From Aplidium turbinatum (Eukaryota; Chordata; Ascidiacea; Aplousobranchia; Polyclinidae), in assembly GCA_918807975.1 (NCBI GenBank), contig OU964919.1:39439824-39503823 (forward strand): a stretch of DNA of 64,000 bases, read 5' to 3'. Numbering within the stretch: position 1 is the stretch's first letter; each line of letters starts with the position of its first letter. Shown here piece after piece: positions 24,062 through 35,200 of this stretch. The notes under the pieces are model-generated. The model was not told the origin of the DNA. It made no database searches and saw nothing but the letters and a program-made list of their open reading frames with translations. Both the position numbers and the translations under genes were made by a program.

Positions 24062-24965
24062 ACTTAAAGGCTGATTCAGAAAATTGTAAGGCACAATCAA
24101 CAAAAATTTTTTCAAGATGACCAAAACATAATTTTAAAAACTTTGTCATGTAATTTTTCAAAATGTTCAAGAAAAATAAAACAAAAGTATTAAATTAAAC
24201 TTCTGTATATCGTTTGACGCCACTTTTTCATTATTCAGTCAGTTACTTACAGTAACTTTAAAACATTCTAATATTTTATTAGAGATAGCAAATAATTTGA
24301 AAGTTTGGCATTTAGGCTAATTACTGTTGGTGTTTTCTGTTTTAAAAGCAAATACAATAAGCCTAGCCAGCTCCACAATCAAAAATTCTTTGAACGCAAA
24401 TTAGTTCAAGTGGTAAAATTCAATGCCGATTATATTTACACTTGCATAAAAACGAGCAAACATTAAATATAATAGATGTTAAATTTTACCAAACGGCAAA
24501 CACTGCTGTTTTATGTTATCGCTAAGTTTGCGCATAAGCGAATTCTATTGAGCGCATTTACATCAGTCTAACAAAGTTTTTAAGTAATCAAGAAGATTAG
24601 TGTTATTTATGTTGTTGCTAATGCAATATTGCATCTACACCGTGCAGAGCGGTGTCAATCCCAAACAATGCGATGTAATCTTTCAAGTTTGAACGAGTTT
24701 GAACAAGCTGATTTTATGGTTATGGCTGTTTTTGAAGCCAAAATAACTCAGTTGCGAAGTCGTGAAGTCAATTGCGAAGTCGTAAAGTCATTGTTGAAAG
24801 GAATTGTAACAAAATCTGTCGATTACTGGTCTCCTAAACTGCTTTATAAATTGTTAACAACAATTCGACAAAAGTAGACTTTGATACAAATCAAAGCACC
24901 ATTTCCAGAATCAAGATCGAGAAATCCAGAGATTGCACCTTCAAGTTACTTTGACCTTGCAAGTC

Positions 24966-25930
24966 CAGGCCTCGAAATTCGTTTTTGTTGATGGCGGACA
25001 AACGTGTCCGGTCTGAGCAGCTATCTCGGCGGACAAATTAAGTCTCACGGCGGACACCCCAGTTTTAGCGTCGATCGTCATGCTTAATCACTTTATCTTG
25101 ATAATTCTTCGCCATTTGAGAACTATAGCTATGGTTTTGAAGGCTTTTAAAAATTTCAGCAAAGTCACTCTGAAAGGCTTTCATCAGACGAACTGCGTGC
25201 GCTTGAAGAGTCAAAGCGCCGTGTAACTACTCAATACGTTGCATGACTGATTAACTTCTACCGAACGAGGTCGTGTGGCTTCTTGCGTCACAATGCTCTG
25301 GGCACGAGTCGGAAAGCTTCTATACTAACGCTACTATTTTCTGCTGTGCAAAGTTTCACAGGCTCTTTTCTTTAAGTTTATTTTTGCGTGTCATGTGAGC
25401 GAAAGTGAATTTTCCCTGGGCCTTTTCTTTCTTACTGTAATACCAAAACTTAACAAGTTTTGCTGCATCTTGCTGTAATAGCCTACTCGTATAATCTAAT
25501 TTTGTAACCAACCTTGCCTTATCAATATTACTCGGAGATCAAAGTCAGACATTGTGACGTAAAACTTGAACTAAGTTGCGCTGATTCGTGTAGAAGCGCC
25601 CTTACTCCCATCGATTCTTAGCGAAGAATTCACATTTGTTACGCTGATTCAATGTCATCAATCGTTGAAGCAACGTAAATATCGAAAGTTTTCCTCCTTG
25701 AATGAAAGCTAAGGGATACAGTATTCACATTTTCTAGATGCGCGCTAGAATGCGCAGGAAATTATATTCTCGGAACAATTGTTCGTGCTATGCAATGACG
25801 ATTTGTATCGCTAGATCTTGTGTTATTTCTCGGCGGACAAATATGACCGATCTAGATGTTACTTGCCGCGGACATTACATGCTGTGACGGCGGACATGTC
25901 CGCGGTGTCCGCCGTGAATTTCGAGGCCTG
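24966..25930. mobile_element. hAT-like element with CAGGCCTCGAAATTC ends, copy 2
   Basis: Same ends as 15618-17182, in the opposite orientation, with GGCGGACA words subterminally. Flanked by a 5-bp match AAGTC. It lacks the Kolobok-like insertion and shows the empty site. No coding region is recognisable. Confidence 0.75.
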
Positions 25931-26332
25931 AAGTCTTTTGTGCTAGAAAGCTGGCAGCAGGTAGCCTACATGTCTCTGAATTTAATTATTTCTTTCTCTC
26001 CTTTATGATCAGCGTAAACATTACTTTGCAATCTTGCCAAATATTTGCGCAGTTTTACAAGTTCTTCTAATTCTATCAGCAGAAAAAAATTGGAAGTGCA
26101 ATGTCATGCGAAAGCAAAAATATTGACACTAAAATGTTAAGTTACCTAGCAAGGCTTATTAGTGTTTTTAGAAATGCTCAACGAAATAAGTAGGCTAGAT
26201 AAAACAAGCAAAAATATATAGTTCCTTAAAGTTTAAATGTTTCACCACAAGCTCAGATCACTAGAATCATAGCAAGGCAATTTCTAAACACTTCAAAATT
26301 GTGTTTATAGTCATTTCACCAGTCACCAGTCA

Positions 26333-26371
26333 TTTCGATGGCGTGGGTTCAAATCCCACCGCTGCCACCAT
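26333..26371 (+). pseudogene. tRNA-Leu 3' half fragment ending in CCA
   Basis: GGCGTGGGTTCAAATCCCAC followed by CGCTGCCACCA reproduces the T-arm and 3' acceptor strand of a eukaryotic tRNA-Leu (discriminator A, then CCA). The 5' half is absent. Eukaryotic tRNA genes do not encode CCA, so this fits a reverse-transcribed mature tRNA. On the other strand it would also look like a tRNA primer complement, but the match extends well beyond 18 bases. Confidence 0.6.
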
Positions 26372-28117
26372 GTTGATTGCTGTCGTCTCTATTTAATGAA
26401 AGACACAATCAGGGATTTATTGGGTTTGATGCGGGCTAATACAACGTTCACCTGGCGAGACCAAGAGCAACTGAACTGACAGAACGAAAGGTAACATAGA
26501 TTGCGCAACAAGGACAACTTGAAGGTCACGTGACAATACGCACACCAGTTCGTGTGTTGCAGATGCAAAGGGTAACATCCAATTGAATAGATCAACAGAC
26601 TACTTTCCAACTAATTTCAGAAAATGTAAAGATATTGTCAATAGCGTCCATAAACGATCAGTTGACAACTTCAAAGTTTTCACAAGTAGCCTAAACATTG
26701 GTAGCCAACTGCAGCGTTCCGATATTCAACGAGCCTACCCACCGAATGACAGTTTTAAGACGGTTCTTATCAAACAAAGCAAAATCTTTGAAAATTATTT
26801 CCGATACTGCAAGGAAACAATATCGATATCTGTATGCTACTTTTTCAACATAATGCAATTCCAATAACGTAAATTTTGGTTTTGAATGTGTAAATTTGTA
26901 AACACTTAAAGACTGAAAGTTTGGCAAATAACACACCTTAAATTACAAACAGCTTGATGATTCATTGTTAGGTGCTTGATTTTTAGAACAACTTGGCTTT
27001 CAAACAAAGGCTTTCTGTTATGTTGAAAACAGAAAAGAAGAAATCAATGTTTGATCACAAAAATTAAAAGCCGCAGTTTAATGATATGCAGATTGTAAAA
27101 TACTTTCCAAAAAGACTTGCTTTTTGTTAATGATGATTAAAGATTAGATTTTTACGCTTTTGCTTGACGAATTTCCATCACAAATATACAGCAACAGTAA
27201 CCAGCTAACCACATGTCGCTTATTGACTACTGTAGGGTAACAACTCAGCAGAAAAGGGGTTCAGTTTCAACACAAGTTGCATATCTATTATCTAAGGCAC
27301 TGCTAGTTCGTTTTACCCGTAGGCTATCAATTTTTTTTGGAAGATTTGTGCGTACAAGGTTAGAACGCTGAGGCATGTCATGGTGTAGCTTTCGTGTTAT
27401 TATGTGTAAATGACAAAAAACACAAGCTGCAAAGCTGAAAAAGACTTGCTAGTTGTGCGTTATAAAATCCAACAGAGCATAAAGGTATAAGCTTGATATC
27501 AAAAGCTGTTGAAATTTCTTAGTTTGCTGCGAAATTATGTCGTCCACATTTGGTGACACTAGTTTGAAATTCAGATACGTTCCTCAGAGAGAATGAAATG
27601 AAGAAATCTTCAAAGATTGCATTTTCACTCTAGCGTCGCAGCTAAAAATAATCTTCGTTTAAAAGAAATTCGTTTTAACCTCCATTGAGAGTGAATGACT
27701 TCAAAAACATTTTTTGAGATATAAAATATCTTAGTCATTCTCAACTTGAAATTGAAGTCTGCGGTTGTTTTGAGCACCAATTACATTATTCTGGTGGCAG
27801 AACACGATAATGCCATGATATTCTCTTTAGCAAAACGGCATTTACACAAAAAGAACGACTGAATATTGGCGATAGAAATTTGTTAAGCAAAAGAATAAAA
27901 ATCTAAGCTTCATCTGACATCAACAAAAAGAGAAACTTTTTTTGGAAAATCTGTATAACTGTGGTTTTTAAATTTTGCGATTTCATCTTAACTCCCTGTT
28001 TTCTATTTTAATTGTTAACAGTTAAAACATAGGTCAAAATGCAAAAAGTATTTTGTTCCAATCCAATACTGACTTGGCTAACGAATGTGACCAATAGGCT
28101 GACCAGGGCGATGACAA

Positions 28118-28306
28118 ATGGAACACCTCGATTTAGTTTCCAGAAGACCCTGCTATCAAAAGGCTTCTGCACTACGTAGACACTTTACTATAAAAGATGA
28201 TATTTACGCTGCAAAAAGTGTTCAACGCGAAGCACAATGCCAAACAGAGCAAATTTGTGAAGAAACAATTGCTAGCTTTAGCAAAACTTTTCAAGATTGC
28301 TCAGCA
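28118..28306 (+). other. Possible isolated coding exon, unrecognised
   Basis: An ORF opens MEHLDLVSRRPCYQKASALR and stays polar and protein-like up to a good splice donor (CAGCAG|GTAATC). A second donor-like CATTGCAG|GTAACG lies at 28500 after a hydrophobic reading frame (VFLLLIEVESVLFLLF). I cannot connect the two or find homologues. Chance ORFs of this length are common here. Confidence 0.2.
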
Positions 28307-29013
28307 GGTAATCACCATCACCATATCAACACCACTGGAAACCGCGCTAGCAGGAGAAGGTAGGCCTTCAAAGATCAACTTTTATTTACATTCCGAGCGT
28401 GGCCTATTCCGAGCTATTCAACTTTGTTGGCAAATTAGGTGATTTTATTGGTTGTTTGAGCACAACAGAAATAAGTCGATACGCCTGTCTCATTGCAGGT
28501 AACGTCTTTTTACTGTTAATAGAGGTTGAATCAGTGTTGTTTTTGTTATTTGAGTTGATAAGCGTTGTCGCGAAACTTATGATTAGAACAGCAATTAAAC
28601 CGGTCAACAAACAGCTCTGTTTACCAGGCAATCAAACTTTTAATAATTCTTGTTTGATGTCATAATAATGAAATTTGAAAAAAAGACGTACAGGTTCGAC
28701 GTCAAACAATTTGTGTTTACTTCTCAGCAAGTTAGCAAAACAACCAATATTTGCTGAAACAAAGCAAAACTATTGTACTTTGTTGCGAAAGAATGATGAG
28801 ACTGATACGAGCACTCCACCTCAGCAGTCATGGAGCCAATGAATGCAAAACTTGCCAAGATAGCGCAGTCGCAGCGTGGTCGCAGTGCTGTATTTGAGGG
28901 CATACGGCGGTATACGCAGAATACTCTCTGCTTTTTTGAGCAGCTAATAGTATACCCTCTGGTCTTCCAAAGAGAGTGCCTACTGCCTATGCTATCCTTA
29001 CTGATTACTAATG

Positions 29014-29667
29014 CAGGCGCGGATCTATGGGGGGGCCCAAGAGGCCCGCCCCCCCCCCCCCCCCGAAATTTTGTGAGAAATTGTTGAATGGTTTGATATG
29101 CTTCTAAACAGCTGATATTAGTCCCACAGCGGACTTACAACCCTCCTTTGGCACGCGTGTGACGTCACGATATTGAGAATGATGCTTTCAGTCTCTGTGT
29201 CTCTAAAACAAAGTTTGCCTAATTTTAAGAGAAACTGCATTAAAAGAGCGAGTTTTGCCAATACCAAACATTCAAACATCTCAGCCAGGAATTAGCAACA
29301 AGAAAACATAGAGACTTAGCTTTATTACCGAAAAAATGCCGAAGAAAACATGATCTTATCCTTTTGCTATGCCACCGGACAGCACCATTTTACAGGAATA
29401 TTTATACCCATATTTTTGTTGAAAATGCTCTCAGAATGCACCAAATTCAAAGTAATTTTTCAAAATTTTCTGGGGTAAGCCCCCCAGACCCCCCACCGCT
29501 GGGTGTTGCCTTTGGCGAATACGCCGTCTACGCCCGCCGGCCGTCAAAACCTCCCAAATTCCTGGCTACGCCACTGATTGTTCATATCTGTTTTATCTTT
29601 TTATTACTTTTTAATTCATTTTAAATTTTCTGGCCCCCCCCAAAAAAAATTCCTAGATCCGCGCCTG
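29014..29667. mobile_element. hAT-like element, family B, carrying a family A MITE
   Basis: Ends CAGGCGCGGATCTA and TAGATCCGCGCCTG with a perfect 8-bp duplication TACTAATG (29006-29013, 29668-29675). C-runs and G-runs lie inside each end. It is interrupted by a family A MITE. A shorter inverse copy without that insert is at 62419-62690. Confidence 0.93.
29126..29576. mobile_element. hAT MITE, family A, nested in family B
   Basis: The right end CTGGCTACGCCACTG and the shared interior are clear. The left end (CAGCGGACTTACAACC) has diverged and no clean target duplication remains. The family B sequence ends at TATTAGTC on the left and resumes at ATTGTTCATATCTG on the right, showing that some host element was lost. 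Confidence 0.7.
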
Positions 29668-30119
29668 TACTAATGTATGATGTTCTGCAAGAATTATCCG
29701 TTTGGATTAGGCTGTTTGGAATGTATTCATAGAAAAATAAACAATTTGGTAACTCTCGTCCAATTTTGATGTTGATAATTCATGTTATGGTAGAATAAAG
29801 ATTAGTATTTTGCAAGTTGTTCATTATTTATCATTTTGGAAAATCTGACAGTATACCCTGTGCTTTTTTACGAATACAGCACTGCGCAGTCGCACCAACG
29901 CTACATCTTGTTCCCTTGCACAAAATACACAAGTCTGCCACACATCACGTTTTGATCTTTAAGGAATTTATCTCTATGCAACTTGATCACAAAATTTGAC
30001 CAAAAGCAAACATCTTAAAGCCATTTTCAACGTGGATTTAACTTTCATTCAAAGATGTTATTTCCAAAGTTTTTCTTCGACATTTTCTTTATTCCAAATT
30101 TAAAAAGTAGTGGCATTCC

Positions 30120-31284
30120 CAGGGGCGCCGGACGCGGGGGGGGCAGGGGGGCGATCGCTCCCCAGCCCTAAAATTTTCTCTGGATGGGGGGCAAGGGGGC
30201 AATGGTGCCCTTTTAAGGTTATGTGAGCTACTGCACATTTTTCAATAATAACAATTTCTGCTATTCGCTTTTAGCCTAATTAAAATCTTTCATTTTTGCC
30301 TCAAAATAATATTCAAACACAAAATTCTGTATCACAGTAGCATGATGCCCTTCCGTGCCATTGTTCTTTTTACACCGGTATGTAGTTCTTGTATCATTAC
30401 TCGATGATGAGCTATTGTGTAGGTCACAAACATAATTTATTGCATTCTACCACTCTTATGCTTCTTCAAAGACGGTTTTGTCACAGCTATGTTTGGTGCT
30501 ACCACCAGCCGTGAAAATCAAACGCCAAAGATTCAAGGCACCACAAACGACCGTTTTGCATTGCATAGGACCAAAGGTAGGGCCGGATGGCCGGTATTGT
30601 TGATGGCTGACTTATGAGAAAAAAAGTGTTCCTCGTGGTCTGGGTTTAGTTAGAAAAAAGATCTGAGTGATATAGAATTGTAGAAAAGTTAAGGAATGGT
30701 AACCTATAAACGTCTTGGCATAGCAAAGAGTGTGAGAACCTGGAACTTAAAATTTTTTAGAAGAAAAAGTGTAAGTAAGCCGTTTTGATATAGCGTCAAA
30801 TTAGGAAAGGTGAATGCTGAAAGCAGTTTTAGCGCCATGAGGCGTGTAAAAATGTGGCTTTGTACCACAATGACAGACAAAAGTTTAAACAACATTGACT
30901 TAGATGCTATTGCAAATAAGCTCATTCGAGCGACCGGCGCGCGTAAAATGTACTTCGGATTGGTTTGATATGTGTCTACACTCTACTGTAGGCCTATATA
31001 CACTATACAGTATACAAATTATCCCGTGGACACATTTTATATTTTGCAGCAGATTGTGACGCTAAGAACGTGAAATTTATCTTTCGTTTCTTCTTGTTCA
31101 ACCTATTTCAATATATTTCATTCATTTATCTTCATCTGTCTCACATTTCAATTTATATGGCTAATGGGGGGAAAACGATTAACGAACTGCCCAGCATTAT
31201 CGCTACATCTTATTTTAAAACTTAAAAAAAGTGCCCTTTTTCATAATCCTGCCCCCCCAGTCAAAAATCGTTCCGGCGCCCCTG
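30120..31284. mobile_element. hAT-like element with CAGGGGCGCCGG ends
   Basis: Ends CAGGGGCGCCGGACG and, in inverse, CAGGGGCGCCGGAACG. The left flank GGCATTCC (30112-30119) recurs at 31292-31299, 7 bp beyond the right end, so the duplication is not directly adjacent. No transposase recognised. Confidence 0.65.
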
Positions 31285-31574
31285 GGCAATGGGCATTCCT
31301 TACAACTATCCTCATCAAACAAATGTCAACAACTATGCTTAGTTGAATTGAATCAATTTTACGCTGCTTCAGCATCAACATAAAGGATATTTTAAGCAAA
31401 ATGATAACATAAGCAATAAGCAATGAATCCAAGAACTAGTGACTGTTTCTATAGAATTGGTACAAAAAGTAAAGAGAAAATTGATCTTGATTTTTTACAT
31501 TTTGCTAATAAAACCATTTGGTATATAAATATGGTTAAAAGAACTGGTTGCACAAAATATATGTGTTATATGTG

Positions 31575-31646
31575 TGACACTCCACAAGAGGTTTGTGGAG
31601 TGTCATATGTGGAGTGTGACACTCCACAAGAGGTTTGTGGAGTGTC
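31575..31646. repeat. Duplicated perfect hairpin
   Basis: A 29-bp palindrome (stem GACACTCCACAA, loop GAGG, then TTGTGGAGTGTC) occurs at 31575-31603 and again at 31618-31646, with a linking ATATGTGGAGT that repeats part of the stem. Small and isolated. Confidence 0.8.
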
Positions 31647-32289
31647 ATCTTTCATACACAATATTTATAAAAGTTTAACTTGCAAAACGTTTGTAGCTTA
31701 CACAATTTTTGTGCTCTGTCAAGGCAGTTCAATTATTCCAATTATACATTGGGATCACTATAAATACATTTTCGACGCCATAAAATGATAAAAGATGCTC
31801 AAACAAATCGAATTATCATACAGATTATAAAACTTATTGTTCTCCTTTGCTGGTGTGGACTGTGGCGCGTATCACTAGTTGAAATGTGCCAAACAATGAA
31901 CTAAGCGCTTACAGTAAATGCTAAAAAATTAAAGTTAGCAGTTGTTAAATATTTGCAAGTACCACACATTTGAAGTGTTTGAATTGTCGGATTTTTTGTG
32001 GACAAAAGCTTGACGTTGAAACACATTGAATAAACAAAATCATAGCCTTCGTACCGGTATCCAAAATACCAGAGAACTCTAAATTAATAATAATTAACGA
32101 AATTTATTGGCCAGTCGTCATCATGCACCGTAACTACACTGAAGTCAAGAAATATATTTTGGTGCTGTAATTGCATAACAGCAAAATATTAACAGTGGCA
32201 GAGCCAAGGCTTTGTGTCGAGAGAAGGCAAACATAGCTAAAATGGTACCACAAACCACATTTTGTATGAAAATACATAACCTAAGTTCA

Positions 32290-35200
32290 AAGAAAATCGG
32301 AGTGTCTAGGGAGCTGACTTTGTTCAGCCCCCATCTTATGGAGATGCCTCAACGTGGTGTAGAGGTGAACCCAGGCTGAAAACTAGGCTAATCCCTAGCA
32401 ACTCCTGGGGCTAATAGACACACGTAAAAGTCCCCAACGGCAATCTCTTTATGGCGGAAGAGGGCAGTGTCTGACGGGCAGGCATCCTGTAAGGCGGGCC
32501 TCAATAAACAGAGCACCCGGCAGCCCGTTGCAACCGGTTCCCCTGAATCTGCACGTTCCGATCTTATTGGACCGCAGTGGACATGGAGCTGGCCAAGAGT
32601 GTGTGCGTAGCCCTCGCGTAGTCACGACCACCTTAAACAACCACACAAGCGAATGGCCTTTGTCTCAATTTGGACCAGGACCAAAACAAAGCCCAATGGC
32701 GATGATATTATGGGTAACGGGGGCAGGCTTGGTAGAGCTGGAAGCCTCCAGCCCGGTCTCACACATTGGCGGCGGATCTATGATGATCGTCTCCCAATGA
32801 ACTGCGGTGACATTGGGTTCCGGTAGCAAGACCCGTGTCTGGGCTGGCCTATCTAGGATTTCCCGCAGCCCACCCCACATGGGGAAGCCCCTAGAAAAGG
32901 TGGGGTAAACATCGGACACCGCAAATCTCATCTGGCCAGCTTACCGCGGCTGGCGGATTACCCAAATAGCGGTCGACCTACACATATACCTATGAATACT
33001 AAGCTACCCTTCACATTGGGTGCTTGGAACGTCCGTACACTACAAGACAAAAGCAACAATGACCGACCAGAACGTCGCACAGCTTTGGTATGTAAAGAAC
33101 TTGCACGCTTCAACATCGATGTGGCAGCTCTCAGCGAGACCAGATTTGCTGGAGAGGGCAGGATAAGAGAAGATAGATCTGGCTATACCATCTTTTGGAA
33201 AGGAAAGAGCACTGACGAGCCGCGCATTCATGGTGTAGGTTTTGCTATCCGTTCCCAGATTGTAAACCAACACAATCTTGTCCCAAGTATAATCAATGAA
33301 CGGATGATGACGATAAGAATTCCACTCACCAAGAAATGCTACCTCACCCTGATCTCAGTCTATGCTCCAACACTCACATCTGAAGATGAAGATAAGATCT
33401 CCTTTTATAACCAGCTCACACATACTATCCGAAAAGTTCCTTATCTAGACAAACTTGTCGTGCTAGGTGACTTCAATGCCAGAGTTGGCAGGGACCATCA
33501 CATGTGGAAGGGTGTCATAGGCCATCATGGTATTGGGAAATGCAATGCAAACGGAGAACTTCTGTTGGGTCTTTGTGCTGAACAAAATCTAATCGTAACA
33601 AACACTCTTTTCCAATTACCTCACCGTCGTAAGACTATATGGAGACACCCTCGCTCCAAGAAATGGCACACCCTTGACTATGTCCTCACAAGAACAAAAG
33701 ACCGAGAAGATGTGAAACTCACACGTTCTATGCCAGGAGCAGATGACTGCTGGACAGATCATCGCCTTCTGATATGCCGCCTGAACATTCAGATCCGTAG
33801 ACCAACTAGACGCATCTCGGCAAACATTTCCCACCGTCGTTTTGACTGTAGCAAGCTTCATGATCCCAACACCTTGCAATCCTTCCAAGAAGCTATTGAT
33901 AAAAACCTGCATGATTTAAACCTTCTAGATAACGCCACAGTTGAAGACCAATGGACTACACTCCGAGACGCGATGTCCGCTGCAGCTAAAGCAACAATTG
34001 GTTACAAACACAAGAAAAAGCAGGACTGGTTTGATGAAAACGACGAAGAAATCACCAACCTTATTGAAAGTAAACGATGTGCACGACTCACTTTTGAAAA
34101 TAATCCTTCTCCAACCAACAAACTAAAACATCGACAAGCTGCCACAGCATGCCAAAAAGGAATTCGTAAGGCGCAAAACAAGTGGTGGCAACAGAAAGCT
34201 GAAGATCTGCAAAAATATGCCGACCAACGAGATATGCGCAGCTTTTACGCTGCGACGAAAGAAATCTTTGGACCGACTAAGTCATCAGTGGGGGGTTTAA
34301 AAGACGCAGCTGGCTCAAACATTATCACTGACACCGAAGGAATCATTGATCGTTGGAAGTCGCATTTTGAAACATTGCTAAATAACCACTCATCTCCTCA
34401 CAGTGACCTTCTCCGCAATACTCCACAATATCCCACCCGCGATTGGATGTCCACACCACCTACACTAAATGAACTCAATAAGGCTATCAAACACATGAAG
34501 AAAAACAAAGCTCCGGGACCAGACAACATTCCGCTAGAGCTTCTTCTTTACGGAGGACCCCAGGTAAAGGACCGCCTAATGCAGCTGATTCTTATGATAT
34601 GGGAAACAAAAACACTTCCAAGCGACTTTAGAGATGCGAATATAGTTACAGTGTTTAAGAAAGGAGATAGAGAAGATTGTAACAACTACCGTGGTATCTC
34701 ACTCCTCAGCATCACTAGCAAGATCTTTGCCCGCATTCTCCTTGATCGTCTTATCACGCTAGCAGAGGACGTACTCCCAGAGTCCCAATGTGGCTTTAGA
34801 CCTTCTCGCGGCACTGTAGATATGATCTTTTGTGCTCGACAACTCCAAGAAAAGTGTCAAGAACAACAACAACCTCTTTCATTTATCTTTTGGGACCTGA
34901 AGAAGGCATTTGATAAAGTTCCTCGACCTGCTATGTGGTCTGTTCTTGCTCGGTTTGGATGCCCTGACGACTTTATTACCTTGATCCGTGCTCTCCATGA
35001 TGGCATGCTTGGCAGAGTCTGTTACCAAAACACCCTCTCCGACCCATTCCCCGTTACAGGTGGACTCAAACAAGGATGCGTTCTTGCACCTACATGTTTT
35101 TCACTCTATGTGGCTGCAATGCTTAACGAGGTCCCACAAACCTCCCCTGGTATCAACATGCGCTGTCGCATGGACGGAGGGCTCTTCAATCTTGCTCGCT

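Noticed and set aside
24629-24877. 82-codon ORF at 24629 as a gene
   Set aside because: It contains a short internal tandem (GCGAAGTCGT), no splice context and no recognisable domain.
26333-26371. A retroelement primer-binding site on the minus strand
   Set aside because: The tRNA match is longer than the usual 18 bases and no long terminal repeats or coding parts lie nearby.
32311-32420. An HDV-like self-cleaving ribozyme at the LINE 5' end
   Set aside because: There is a local hairpin, but I could not lay out the nested double pseudoknot or its catalytic cytosine.
32449-32931. Overlapping ORFs upstream of the LINE ORF as a separate ORF1
   Set aside because: They are short, on both strands, and lack any coiled-coil, RRM or CCHC pattern; the stretch reads better as 5' UTR.
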